Of a stretch of DNA of 64,000 bases, positions 40,219-49,470 are shown in pieces; position 1 is the first letter of the stretch, and each line of letters begins with the position of its first letter. Under the pieces are notes generated by a model. It had not been told where the DNA came from. It ran no database searches and saw only the letters and a list, made by a program, of their open reading frames with translations. Origin of the DNA: Dehalococcoidia bacterium (lineage in GTDB: Bacteria > Chloroflexota > Dehalococcoidia > SpSt-223); NCBI GenBank assembly GCA_026003895.1, contig BPIC01000005.1, positions 224,941 to 288,940 of the forward strand, written 5' to 3'. Both the position numbers and the translations under genes were made by a program.

Positions 40219-42576
40219 TTACGGCACGGTATAGCGCAGGATTACCCCGTCACCTGCTGCCCAAGCTTCGTTTGAGTTGACAATCCAGACGTCACGCAGG
40301 TTGGGAGTGGACGGTGTGATCGGTCCGAACTTGGTGTACAGCGTCCAAACCCCGTTGAAGAGCCTTAGAACCGTCAGGTTGTCCCCAACTGCCCAGCCCT
40401 CAGTCGCCGAGGTGAGCGCGATAGCGTTGAGCCGATTCCCAGTCGGTGAGGGGATCTGCGCCCACGATGAACCGTCGAATCGCATAATCACGCCACCATC
40501 GCCGACGGCATAGGCTTGTCCCAGTGTGGCCCCTGAAAGGACCCCGGCGACGGCGTTGAGCGGCGCGGGCGCCGTGGCCACCATCTGCCAGACCGTGCCG
40601 GTCCACTGATAGATGGAATTGTCGCCGGGGTCGACGGTGGCGTTGGCGTTGCCGGAAACGGCGAGACCGACATTGGGCGCCAGCGACTCGACGCCGCGGA
40701 TCGGCACGCCGAGCGTGAGCGTGCTCGCGCCGCCAAAGCTCGTTCCATTCCAGCGGTAGGCACGACCTTGGTCGTCCACCATCCACCCATCGTTGACACT
40801 ATTGAGACTAACGCCCATGAGATTCACGCCCGGAAGCGGCGCCGGGAGTGTCGCGTCGCTCCAACTGGTGCCGTTCCAGCGCTTGGCCGTGCCATTGTTG
40901 CCGACGGCGAGGGCGAGACCAGAGAGGTAGTAGACCGACCGCAAGGTCTCGGTTGTTCCGGTCGCTGTGGAGATCCAGCCGCCCGACCCGCCACGGAGCG
41001 CCGTTCCGCCGTCGCCCACCGCGATACCGTCCGTGCTGGAGAGCATGGAGATTCCCCGAAGGGTCGGTCCGGAGAAGACTTGGTTCCACGTCCCTTGCGC
41101 ACCCGGGTTTGGCGTCGGCGTGCGGGTTGGACCGCACGTTGTGCAATTGATCACAACGCTCACGGCCTGAACTTGGCGCGATGGTGTTGGGGTGGTCGGC
41201 AACGTTGGCGTCGGTGTTGGCCCTTGCGTCCCCACCACGTTCGACGTTCGACCGTCGACCGTCGCTACAAGTTGCCGGCCCGCCTGAATGGGTGGAACTC
41301 CAAAAACGAAGTTGCCATTGGCATCGACGGTGCCGCTCGCGATTACCTGACCATTGTCCACATAGGAGATCGTGACCGGTGTGCCAGGGGTTCCTTGCCC
41401 GCTGACCGTCGTTGCACCGGGCGCTGCGTCGTTCAGCAAAGGACGCGGGTTGAAGGCCATGAAGATGAGGAAGTTGTTCGGCTTTTGCACCCCGGCGAAC
41501 CACATCCACCAGTTGCCGAATTCGTCTTCGACGACGGCCGGGTCATAGGCGTTGCCGTTGAGCACGTCGTCGTTCGGCAGCGTCATCACCACGCCACCAT
41601 TGAAGCCGTACTTGGTCCAGTTCACTCCATCCGTCGAGGTCGCATAGAGGATGCGCCGGGTGTTGAAGGAGTCGGCGCCGCTATACCACATCCGGTAGAT
41701 GCCGTTGCGGTCCTTGATGACCATCGGCTCACCAACAAAGTTGGTGTCCGGAGCACCGGCGCCGCCGGGTTGCAGCACCGGAGTATTCAAGACGTTCCAG
41801 GTCAGACCACCGTCTGTCGAAGTGCCGTAGCCAATCGTCGTCCGCCCGTTGGCATCGACGGCGGTGAACCAGACTTTATAGACGTTTCCGTCTTTGAGCC
41901 ACGTCGGGTCGCCAACGCTATCCGCCATGTACGGGAAGAGCCCACGCGGAATCACCGGGTCGTCAGGCCGGATGGCGCCCTGGGCGCGTGACGACGGCGG
42001 AAAGTCGACGCCGGTCGTGGTGGTTGCGAGACCAATTTGGGAGACATTGTTATTGCGGCCCTCGTAGAGGACGCGGAAACACCGGCAGTCGCTCGTCGTG
42101 TCATCCAGCAGCGAGGGGGCGATGACCTCGCGGTCGAACCTTCCTCCGCCGCGCGGGTCCATCACGGGATTTTCGCAACCGGCGCAGCCGCCACCAATCG
42201 CGTACTTGCCCCAGATGATGCCATCGCCTGAAATCGCCATATTCAAGTTGGCGTTCGTGTTGCCGGTGTCCGGACACTGACCGGTGTAGTACATGAAGAA
42301 GTTGTAGGGTCCCATCCCAGGGAAATTGGCGTTCGGGTCATAAAGGACCGTCGGCGCATAGGCGCTTCCACAATCGCCCTGATTTCCCGATTCGCTTGGG
42401 TTCCCCGGCGCGAGCGACGGTCCTCCGTTGGTGGGTAGCCGGGTGAAGATTCCCGGCTTGGTCGAATAGATCGGCGGGCCGAGGGTGTCGTCGGCTGGCG
42501 CAGCACTTGGGCTGATTGCGATGGCGCTCAGCGACACCGCCATTGCCAACAAGACGAACGGCAGGAAGCGAGGCAT
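40219..42576 (-). CDS. Large secreted two-propeller protein (GH43/68-like N-terminal propeller, BNR/HCF136-like C-terminal propeller)
   Basis: A 785-residue exported protein with signal peptide (residues 1-28, ending SAAPADD). Residues ~35-380 resemble a five-bladed GH32/43/68-type propeller (MYYTGQC, VLYEGRNNN, DPTWLKDGNVYKVWFTA, YRMWYSGAD, NWWMWFAG), followed by a bacterial Ig-like domain (VSGQGTPGTPVTISY). A Thr/Pro linker (~455-470 and ~485) leads to a C-terminal propeller (~495-785) with repeated GISMLSSTDGIAVGDGG and GWAVGDN motifs, like BNR/Ycf48-type repeats. It may bind or cleave surface glycans; catalytic acids cannot be assigned with confidence. GGAGGAG upstream of the ATG is strong. 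Confidence 0.7.
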   Translation of the reverse strand: MPRFLPFVLLAMAVSLSAIAISPSAAPADDTLGPPIYSTKPGIFTRLPTNGGPSLAPGNPSESGNQGDCGSAYAPTVLYDPNANFPGMGPYNFFMYYTGQCPDTGNTNANLNMAISGDGIIWGKYAIGGGCAGCENPVMDPRGGGRFDREVIAPSLLDDTTSDCRCFRVLYEGRNNNVSQIGLATTTTGVDFPPSSRAQGAIRPDDPVIPRGLFPYMADSVGDPTWLKDGNVYKVWFTAVDANGRTTIGYGTSTDGGLTWNVLNTPVLQPGGAGAPDTNFVGEPMVIKDRNGIYRMWYSGADSFNTRRILYATSTDGVNWTKYGFNGGVVMTLPNDDVLNGNAYDPAVVEDEFGNWWMWFAGVQKPNNFLIFMAFNPRPLLNDAAPGATTVSGQGTPGTPVTISYVDNGQVIASGTVDANGNFVFGVPPIQAGRQLVATVDGRTSNVVGTQGPTPTPTLPTTPTPSRQVQAVSVVINCTTCGPTRTPTPNPGAQGTWNQVFSGPTLRGISMLSSTDGIAVGDGGTALRGGSGGWISTATGTTETLRSVYYLSGLALAVGNNGTAKRWNGTSWSDATLPAPLPGVNLMGVSLNSVNDGWMVDDQGRAYRWNGTSFGGASTLTLGVPIRGVESLAPNVGLAVSGNANATVDPGDNSIYQWTGTVWQMVATAPAPLNAVAGVLSGATLGQAYAVGDGGVIMRFDGSSWAQIPSPTGNRLNAIALTSATEGWAVGDNLTVLRLFNGVWTLYTKFGPITPSTPNLRDVWIVNSNEAWAAGDGVILRYTVP

Positions 42577-42891
42577 TGACTCCTCCGGAAGGCCCTGATC
42601 TTCAAGGGGGCCTGGTCGGCCGGGGCTGATGTCCGGACCAGGCTCGCAGTGCCGGGAACCGAGCGGCGCGGATTATATCTCATCACCCTCGCCCAAACCC
42701 CCTCCTCGGCTGTGCTGCCTCTTCAACGATCGGCCGTCTGTCCGGTTGCGCCGCCTATACTTGCCGGGTAGGGCATTCCACGGGCGGGTGGTGCGCCTGA
42801 TGAGTAGCTGGCTTGCTCGTCGGTCCCGGGCGCTCCCGGCGATTGCGGAAGGCCAACTGACCGGACCAATCTGTCGAAAGGGTGACCCATC
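42577..42891. promoter_or_regulatory. 315-base divergent upstream region with TATACT at 42756-42761
   Basis: Separates the secreted propeller gene (-) from the glycan cluster (+). TATACT at 42756-42761 could drive the GT4 genes with a leader of about 125 bases; no good -35 is visible. Nothing else is recognised. Confidence 0.35.
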
Positions 42892-44016
42892 GTGAAGCTC
42901 GCGATTGACGCCCGGCCCCTCGCTGATCGCTTCCCGGGAATTGGGCGCTACCTCGCTGGGCTCATCCCGGCGCTCCTCGAGGCGGACCCGGAGCTTCGGA
43001 TTACGCTGTTCGCCGACCCAACAGCACGCCGCGGTCGGCTCGATCCCTTCGCGTTCGCCACCGAACGATGCGCGGTCGTGCCGCTGCCGGCGCCGATCTT
43101 CTCCCTCATTGGGCAGCTTCGTGCAGCGTGGGCGATCGACCGCGGCAGGTTCGACTTGCTGCACGCACCGTATTTCCTGACACCGATCGGGTTGCGCACT
43201 CCGCTGGTGCTGACGGTCCACGATCTCATCCCTCTGCACCATCCTGAAATCCTGCCCGGACGGATTGCCCGGTTGGTGACGCCGTTTCTGCTTGCTGCTG
43301 CCGCTCGTTCAGCGCGCCGCGTCATCGCTGTTTCGCGGTGGGTGGCGGAGGACGTCGTCGTGCGCGGCCTCGCCGACCGCGATCGGATCGCCGTCGTTCC
43401 CCTCGCCTCGGACCGGCTTCCGAGGCCAACGGCGATGGGACCGGACCCGGCCTGGCCACCGCCCCCCTATCTCCTCTCGCTGGCAGCCGACAAGCCCCTC
43501 AAGAACCTCCCTCTGCTGGTCCGAGCCTATGCCTTGAGCGGCGTCGCCACGCCCCTCGTGCTCGCAGGCCCGTCCGACCCTCGCCATCGGTCGACTGCTG
43601 ACGCGATTGAACAGTTGGGGGTCGCCGGGCGGGTTTATCGGATTGGTCCAGTCGCCGAGGAACGCCTCGGCGATCTGTATCGGGGTGCGCTCGCACTGCT
43701 CTTTCCGTCGCTGGCCGAAGGGTTCGGGCTGCCCCCGCTCGAGGCCATGCACTTCGGGGTACCGGTTGTCTGCTCGACCGCAACCTCCCTCCCAGAAGTC
43801 GTCGGCGGTGCCGCACTGCTGGTACCGCCCGACGATGAAGCAGGGTGGGCAATGGCGATCAAACGAATTGTGGAAGACGGTGCGCTGCGCGCTGCGCTCG
43901 CGGATGCCGGGAGGGGCCGTGCCAAGCAGTTTTCATGGTCGCGGACGGCCAGCGAAACCCTCGCCGTCTACCGGGCAGCGCTCGGCCAAATGCCAGCAAT
44001 TGGGTCGGTGGTGTGA
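42892..44016 (+). CDS. GT4-family glycosyltransferase
   Basis: A 374-residue GT-B enzyme. It begins MKLAIDARPLADRFPGIGRYL as in mannosyl/rhamnosyl transferases of the GT4 clan. It carries LLHAPYFLTP, LTVHDLIPLHHPE, YLLSLAADKPLKNLPLLVRAY, and the nucleotide-sugar motif LLFPSLAEGFGLPPLEAMHFGVP with the EGFGLPPLE Glu pair. It is the first gene of a plus-strand cluster with a second GT4, an epimerase and a polymerase/ligase, so it probably builds an envelope polysaccharide. The GTG start has AAAGG upstream; the end overlaps the next GTG. Confidence 0.88.
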   Translation: MKLAIDARPLADRFPGIGRYLAGLIPALLEADPELRITLFADPTARRGRLDPFAFATERCAVVPLPAPIFSLIGQLRAAWAIDRGRFDLLHAPYFLTPIGLRTPLVLTVHDLIPLHHPEILPGRIARLVTPFLLAAAARSARRVIAVSRWVAEDVVVRGLADRDRIAVVPLASDRLPRPTAMGPDPAWPPPPYLLSLAADKPLKNLPLLVRAYALSGVATPLVLAGPSDPRHRSTADAIEQLGVAGRVYRIGPVAEERLGDLYRGALALLFPSLAEGFGLPPLEAMHFGVPVVCSTATSLPEVVGGAALLVPPDDEAGWAMAIKRIVEDGALRAALADAGRGRAKQFSWSRTASETLAVYRAALGQMPAIGSVV

Positions 44017-45173
44017 CGAAACGCCCGATCGAGGTTCTCCACGTTTACAAGGATTATTGGCCGGTCGTTGGCGGCATCGAGAACCATGTGCGCCGGCTTG
44101 CCACTGGGCTGGCGCGCGACGAGTCATTCAACGTGCGGGTGCTGGTCACGAACACCGGCTTCCACACGGTTCGCGGCTCGATCGACGGCATCGAGGTGAT
44201 CAAGGCAGGCCGGCTCGCAACTGTTGCTTCGACACCGCTCTCGGTCGCCCTCGCAATGGAACTGGCACGTCAGCACCCTGATATTGTTCACCTCCACTTT
44301 CCGTATCCGATTGGCGAACTCGCGTACCTCGCGGTTGGCAGACAGGCACGGCTTGTCATCACCTACCATAGCGATGTCGTTCGCCAGCGCCGGCTGCTTC
44401 GGTTCTACCGCCCGTTTCTTCGGCGGGTGCTCGCCAACGCCGACGCCATCATTGTCTCCAACCCACGGTACGCGGCTGGATCGCCCTTTCTTGTCTCGCA
44501 CCGGGAACGGCTGCGGCTGATCCCGTTTGGGGAAGATCCGGCGCGCTATGCGCTCACGGAGCGGCGTCGGGCCGTAGCTGCGGCGATCCGGGCTTCGGTG
44601 CCTGGCCCCCTTACTCTCTTCGCTGGACTGCTGCGCTATTACAAGGGTCTCGACGTGCTGATCGCGGCAATGCGCGATGTTCCGGGTACGCTGGTAATCG
44701 TCGGTGACGGTCCGGAACGCGTGCGCTGGCAAACTCTGGCAGCCGCGACCCCGTACGCCGACCGCATCATCTTTCGGGGCAGGCTGACGGATGAGGAGCT
44801 GATCGCTCACTATCACGCGGCGGATGTCTTCGTCTTGCCTTCGACCCTTCGTGCTGAGAGTCTCGGGGTCGTCTTGCTTGAAGCGATGGCCTGTGGGTTG
44901 CCGCTCGTTACGACTGAACTGGGTACCGGCACATCGTACGCCAACATCCACGGTGAGACGGGTATTGTGACACCGCCCAACGACCCCCGAGCGCTGGCCG
45001 TTGCGCTTCGGGTCCTGCTCGACGATCCCGAGCGGCGTCGGAGATTTGGCGAGGCGGCGCGCCGTCGGCTCGAGCGCGAGTTCAGCGAGCAGGCGATGCT
45101 TGAGAGGACGAAGGCGCTGTACTGGGAGGTCCTCGAGCGTCCGCGCCGACGGGAGATTGCCCCCGGGGAATGA
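44013..45173 (+). CDS. GT4-family glycosyltransferase
   Basis: A 386-residue GT-B enzyme. KDYWPVVGGIENHVRRLATGL forms the N-terminal Gly-rich loop. DIVHLHFPYPIGELAY, ITYHSDVVRQ and FAGLLRYYKGLDVLIAA follow, with ESLGVVLLEAMACGLPLV as the donor motif. It resembles PimB/WbaZ-like mannosyl or rhamnosyl transferases. The GTG overlaps the stop of the preceding GT4 gene (GTGA). It acts on the cytosolic membrane face in the same glycan pathway; donor and acceptor cannot be named from sequence. Confidence 0.88.
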   Translation: MTKRPIEVLHVYKDYWPVVGGIENHVRRLATGLARDESFNVRVLVTNTGFHTVRGSIDGIEVIKAGRLATVASTPLSVALAMELARQHPDIVHLHFPYPIGELAYLAVGRQARLVITYHSDVVRQRRLLRFYRPFLRRVLANADAIIVSNPRYAAGSPFLVSHRERLRLIPFGEDPARYALTERRRAVAAAIRASVPGPLTLFAGLLRYYKGLDVLIAAMRDVPGTLVIVGDGPERVRWQTLAAATPYADRIIFRGRLTDEELIAHYHAADVFVLPSTLRAESLGVVLLEAMACGLPLVTTELGTGTSYANIHGETGIVTPPNDPRALAVALRVLLDDPERRRRFGEAARRRLEREFSEQAMLERTKALYWEVLERPRRREIAPGE

Positions 45174-45214
45174 ACGCCGAAAGCCGCTTGCGGGGGTGAG
45201 ACGGCAACCTTTGC

Positions 45215-45220
45215 TAGAAT
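45215..45220 (+). promoter_or_regulatory. Possible -10 (TAGAAT) directly before the epimerase ATG
   Basis: TAGAAT ends six bases before the ATG at 45227, which lacks a Shine-Dalgarno. This is the same arrangement as pfkA, consistent with a leaderless transcript. Confidence 0.4.
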
Positions 45221-45226
45221 CGTCGT

Positions 45227-46243
45227 ATGCCCTTGGCTTCCGCGAAGCGCCCGGTGTTGCCTGTCGGCTCTGGCCGGGCGTTGGTGACGGGCGGCGCCGG
45301 CTTTATCGGTTCGCATCTTGTCGAGCGGCTGCTCGCCGACCGCTGGACCGTCGTGGTCGTCGACGATTTCTCCACTGGCCAGCGCAGTTGGCTGCCCGAC
45401 GACGACCGTCTCATTGTTTTCGAGGGGGATATCCGGGACGCCGCGCTGATTGGGCGCGCGATCGATGGCTGCTCAGTCGTGTATCACCTCGCTGCGGTGG
45501 TTGGGGTCCGCCGCGTCGTCGCCGATCCGTTGCGCGCGATTCAAGTCATCGTCGATGGAACCGAACGTGTGTTGGAGGCAGCACTGGCGGCAAGGGCTCG
45601 CGTGGTGCTTGCCTCATCATCCGAGGTCTACGGCCTGAGCGACGCTCTGCCCTTCGCACCGGACGGACCGCGGCTGCTCGGCTCGACCCGGGTGCCGCGT
45701 TGGGCCTACGCCACCGCCAAGGCGCTCGATGAGCATCTTCTCTTTGCATACCGCGAGCGTGGCCTAGAGGGAGTCGTCCTCCGTTATTTCAATACGTATG
45801 GTCCGCGGCAGGATGCGGCGGGCTACGCGGGTGTCGTGGCGACGTTCTGCGATGCAGTCGTACGCGGCAAGCCCCTCGAGATCCACGGCGACGGTCGGCA
45901 GACCCGCTGCTTTCTTTATGTCGATGACAACGTTGACGCAACCTACCGGGCTGGACTCGTTCCTGAAGCGGACGGTGAGATCTTGAACCTCGGGTCGACT
46001 GAGGAAGTATCGATTCTGGAGCTGGGTCGGCTGGTTGCGGAGGCCGCTGGCGTGCCCTTCGACCCGCGGTTCGTCCCGTATCAGGACGTGTTTGGCGACC
46101 ACTTTGAGGATCCGCCGCGGCGCATTCCCGATATCGCCGCAAGCGAGCGCGTCCTTGGCTTCCGTCCGACGACGCCGTTACACGACGGAATCGCTCGGAC
46201 GCTCGCGTGGGCTGCTGAGCGACACGCGGCCGCGAGGAGCTAA
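45227..46243 (+). CDS. NAD-dependent sugar-nucleotide epimerase/dehydratase (extended SDR)
   Basis: A 338-residue extended short-chain dehydrogenase. The Rossmann motif TGGAGFIGSH (residues 21-30), DDFSTGQR, GDIRD, YHLAA, SSSEVYG and the catalytic Tyr161/Lys165 (YATAK) are all present. RYFNTYGPRQ and the C-terminal RIPDIAASERVLGFRPTT fit UDP-glucose 4-epimerase, GDP-mannose dehydratase-like or UDP-xylose synthase enzymes; which one is not decidable by eye. It supplies activated sugar to the adjacent GT4 enzymes. Confidence 0.88.
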   Translation: MPLASAKRPVLPVGSGRALVTGGAGFIGSHLVERLLADRWTVVVVDDFSTGQRSWLPDDDRLIVFEGDIRDAALIGRAIDGCSVVYHLAAVVGVRRVVADPLRAIQVIVDGTERVLEAALAARARVVLASSSEVYGLSDALPFAPDGPRLLGSTRVPRWAYATAKALDEHLLFAYRERGLEGVVLRYFNTYGPRQDAAGYAGVVATFCDAVVRGKPLEIHGDGRQTRCFLYVDDNVDATYRAGLVPEADGEILNLGSTEEVSILELGRLVAEAAGVPFDPRFVPYQDVFGDHFEDPPRRIPDIAASERVLGFRPTTPLHDGIARTLAWAAERHAAARS

Positions 46244-46246
46244 CTG

Positions 46247-48997
46247 ATGCCAACACGCTTCGCCGCTTACCTCGACCGGCTGCTTGAAGCAAGCTGGTTG
46301 ATGGTCGCGGTCGTCGTGCCGCTCTTTTTTGACGTTTTTAGTTCCCGCGTCTTCGAGCCGGACAAACTGACCGCGTTCCGTGGGATCATGATCTTCGCGC
46401 TGGCGGTCTGGCTGCTGCGTGAACTGGAGATGCCGGGCGCTCCAGCGAGCCTACCGCGACGCTGGCTGGATGGATTTAAGGCAAACCCGCTGGCGGTGCC
46501 GGTCGCCATCCTCGCCTTGTCCTACGTCATCGCAACCGTGTTCTCCGTTCAGCCGATGGTGAGCATCTTCGGCTCCTACCAACGGCTCCAAGGGACGTTG
46601 AACAACTTTCTCTACTTCGCGCTCTTCTTCCTCGTGGCGACGGGGTTACGAAATTGGGGGCGAGTTGACCGACTGCTCTCGACGTTCATCATCGTGAGCG
46701 TGCCGGTCAGTTTGTACGGTATGGCACAGCGGCTGGGGCTGGATCCGCTGCCGTGGGGTGGCGACGTCCAGTCACGGGTCGCCGGCTCTGCAGGCAACCC
46801 GATCTTTCTCGGCGCCTACCTCATTCTCGTTATTCCCTTCATTTTGGCCCGCCTCATCGACGTGCTGATGAAGGTGCGAGCGGGGGCTCGGGACGGACGG
46901 ACGATCGCGCTCTTGTGCGGGTACGGCGTCGCCCTGCTTGTGAATCTTGTCTGCCTGTATTGGACGGGCAGCCGCGGACCATGGATGGGTTTCGCCGCAT
47001 CCATCGTCACGATGCTCTTTTTCTTGGGCATTGCGATTCGACGGCGCGTCCTGCTGCTCGCGCCGGTCGTTGGGGTCGCGGCGTTCGTCGGGATTATGGC
47101 CTTCCTCAATTCGCCGATCGGGGCCCCGCTTGTCGAAGCGAACTCCTTCGCGGAACGCCTCGGGAGCATCGATGATGTCAATTCAGGCACCAATCGTGTT
47201 CGCGTCCTGATTTGGTTCGGCGATGGGGTTGGCAAGGGCGCAGCGGGGATGATCACCGACAACCTGTTTCGGACGATCGTCGGCTATGGCCCGGAGACGA
47301 TGTATGTCGCCTATAACCGCTTTTATCCGCCCGACCTCGCCCATTACGAATCGCGGACGGCGACCCCGGACCGCTCGCACAATGACCTGATTGACTTCTT
47401 GGTGACGAACGGCGCGATCGGCTTGTTCGCCTACCTACTCATCGTGGCAACGTTCTTTTCGCTGGCGGTCCGGTTGGTTCGTGAAGTGGACGGCGGCTAC
47501 CACCGACTTGTCGCGTTGGCAGTGGTCGGCGCGGTGGCGGCCCATCTTGTGGAGGCGCTGCTCGGCATCCCGATTGCCTCGACGCGCACGCATTTCTGGA
47601 TGATCATGGGCATCGCGGCAGCGCTCCCAACGCTTCTTGCGCCTGTCCCGGCCGCCGAACCTGCTGTGGCCAAGGGGCCGGCCACGTCGGCCAGCGGCCG
47701 GCGCCGTCGCAATCCGCCTCGCCCGCCGGCGATGCCGGTCGCACGCCCCGGCGGCACGCGGTGGCTCGCTCCCACGGCGTGGTTCGCGATTACCGCGGTG
47801 GTCGTGTACGGCTTGTTGTTCCAGCCGCGTCTGGTTCAAGGGTTTGGCCAAGACGCCTTTCCGACGCTGGTGGTTCTCGGCGCATTCGCCTGGGTCTGGA
47901 TCGGGATTGTCGCTCTCGCGACCGCCCTTCCGCTGCCATCCAGCGGCGTGGCAGCACGGGCAAATGGGGCGCTCTGGTTGGTCGCTCCGGCCGTGGCACT
48001 GCTCGGGATTGTCCTCGCCATCACCTTTGCGAACCCGATCATCGCCGATATCCGCTTCAAGCAAGCTCAGTCGCTGGACCAAATCAGTCGGTTCGATCTG
48101 AGTATCCCGACCTACCTGAAGGCGATCGAGGCCGCGCCAAACGAAGACTTCTATTACTTGTTCCTGGGCCGGGCGTACCTTGAGGCTGCGAAGCGAGCCC
48201 CTGAGCAGGGAACGAATCTTCAGCCGCGGACCGTAGCCGATTTGCGGGCCCTCCCGTCGATAACGGGACTGAGCCGGGAGACGCTCTATTACGCGAGCAA
48301 GGTTGCGCTCGATGCCGCCTATGCCATCAGCCCGCTCAACACCGACCACTCGGCCAACCTCGGCCGGCTCTACCGGTTTTGGGCGGAGGGAACGGCAACC
48401 CCAGATCTGCGCAAGCAGCGGCTCGATCAGTCCGACACGTGGTACGCAAACGCGCTGCAGCTCAGCCCCAATGCGGCGCATCTTTGGATGGAATGGGGGT
48501 TGACGAAGGAAGCGCTCGGGCAACCGAACGAAGCCGTCCAAAAGTACGAACACGCGGCCCGGCTCGACAACCGCTACGCGCCGACCTTTCTCCAGCTCGG
48601 TAACCTCTACCTGAACCAGGCAAACGCCAAGTTACAACAGGGTGACCGGGAAGGCGCTGCCCCGCATCTCGAAACGGCCGCGAATCACTATCGGCGGGCA
48701 ACCGAGATCGATCCGAACCTTCCGGCCGCGCACAGCGCCCTCGGCTTCATCTACAACGCGCAGGGAAACACGCGTGCTGCCATCGAAGCGAACGAGACGG
48801 TCGCCGCGCTTGCCCCCAACGATTTGGCAACGCGTCGCAACCTCGCATTGCTCTACCGCGATCTCGCCAATCAGACCAACGACCCGGCAGCACGGACCAA
48901 GGCGATCGAAGAGGCGAAAGTCGCGATGAATCTGGCACCAGCGAACGAGCGGCCCGCGTTCGCTCAACTGATCGCCGAGCTCGAGGGTCGGCCCTGA
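46247..48997 (+). CDS. O-antigen ligase/polymerase-like membrane protein with C-terminal TPR repeats
   Basis: A 916-residue protein. Residues ~15-470 carry about ten transmembrane helices with the Wzy_C/O-antigen ligase region (SRGPWMGFAASIV, then the large outer loop GYGPETMYVAYNR...DRSHNDLIDFLVTNG). A basic linker and two to three more helices (to ~600) precede a TPR region (~605-916: YYLFLGRAYLEAAK, AAHLWMEWGLTKEALGQPNEAVQKYEHA, APTFLQLGNLYLNQA, AAHSALGFIYNAQGNTRAAI). It probably joins or polymerises glycan units on the outer face, with the TPR part binding partners. It starts four bases after the epimerase stop. Confidence 0.85.
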   Translation: MPTRFAAYLDRLLEASWLMVAVVVPLFFDVFSSRVFEPDKLTAFRGIMIFALAVWLLRELEMPGAPASLPRRWLDGFKANPLAVPVAILALSYVIATVFSVQPMVSIFGSYQRLQGTLNNFLYFALFFLVATGLRNWGRVDRLLSTFIIVSVPVSLYGMAQRLGLDPLPWGGDVQSRVAGSAGNPIFLGAYLILVIPFILARLIDVLMKVRAGARDGRTIALLCGYGVALLVNLVCLYWTGSRGPWMGFAASIVTMLFFLGIAIRRRVLLLAPVVGVAAFVGIMAFLNSPIGAPLVEANSFAERLGSIDDVNSGTNRVRVLIWFGDGVGKGAAGMITDNLFRTIVGYGPETMYVAYNRFYPPDLAHYESRTATPDRSHNDLIDFLVTNGAIGLFAYLLIVATFFSLAVRLVREVDGGYHRLVALAVVGAVAAHLVEALLGIPIASTRTHFWMIMGIAAALPTLLAPVPAAEPAVAKGPATSASGRRRRNPPRPPAMPVARPGGTRWLAPTAWFAITAVVVYGLLFQPRLVQGFGQDAFPTLVVLGAFAWVWIGIVALATALPLPSSGVAARANGALWLVAPAVALLGIVLAITFANPIIADIRFKQAQSLDQISRFDLSIPTYLKAIEAAPNEDFYYLFLGRAYLEAAKRAPEQGTNLQPRTVADLRALPSITGLSRETLYYASKVALDAAYAISPLNTDHSANLGRLYRFWAEGTATPDLRKQRLDQSDTWYANALQLSPNAAHLWMEWGLTKEALGQPNEAVQKYEHAARLDNRYAPTFLQLGNLYLNQANAKLQQGDREGAAPHLETAANHYRRATEIDPNLPAAHSALGFIYNAQGNTRAAIEANETVAALAPNDLATRRNLALLYRDLANQTNDPAARTKAIEEAKVAMNLAPANERPAFAQLIAELEGRP

Positions 48998-49257
48998 GGC
49001 CGATCACGATCTACACGCGGGCCGATTCTGCGGATGCCCGCGCCCTCAAGCAGTTTCTCGAGTCCCGTCGCCTGCCCTATCGCGAGCTCGACGCTGCAAA
49101 CCCTGCGGTGCGCCACCAAATGTTCCAACGCTATGGGGTTCTCGTCATTCCGATCATCGTCATTGGCCGGGCTGCCTTCTTTGGATTTGCCGAAAACCGC
49201 GAGGCGATTGAGCGTGCGCTGGATGCCCCCGCGGACCGGTCAACGCGAGCGGATTGA
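48994..49257 (+). CDS. Glutaredoxin-like protein lacking both active-site cysteines
   Basis: About 87 residues in a frame overlapping the end of the ligase/TPR gene. The Grx/NrdH fold is visible: PITIYTRADSADARALKQFLE (strand, loop, helix), RELDAANPAVRHQM, the cis-Pro segment VLVIPIIVIG and the closing GFAENREAIERAL. Where Grx has CPYC, this protein has SADA, and it contains no Cys at all, so thiol exchange is impossible. The likeliest start is a CTG at 48994 with GAGGG six bases upstream; no ATG/GTG/TTG start fits. It may be a structural or binding derivative, or a relic. Confidence 0.6.
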   Translation: MRPITIYTRADSADARALKQFLESRRLPYRELDAANPAVRHQMFQRYGVLVIPIIVIGRAAFFGFAENREAIERALDAPADRSTRAD

Positions 49258-49470
49258 CCAGAAGCCAACTTTGTGTTCCGGCGCTTGGTCCTCTGCTATC
49301 GTGGAGAGAGGGACGCATTCGCGACCGACGGGCGATGAACGCAACCTGTCATGACCGGCCCTTCGTCCTCGCGTCGAGGCGTGCGGATGAACGGGGATCT
49401 GACGTAGCTCTGAGCCTCGTTTATCACGGATCGGGACGTGCGCCGTAGCACAAGGCACCCGTTTGAACGG
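49258..49470. other. 213-base gap with no recognised feature
   Basis: Lies between the convergent glutaredoxin-like gene and parB. Short open frames lack ribosome binding sites. I see no terminator, tRNA or repeat. Confidence 0.4.
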
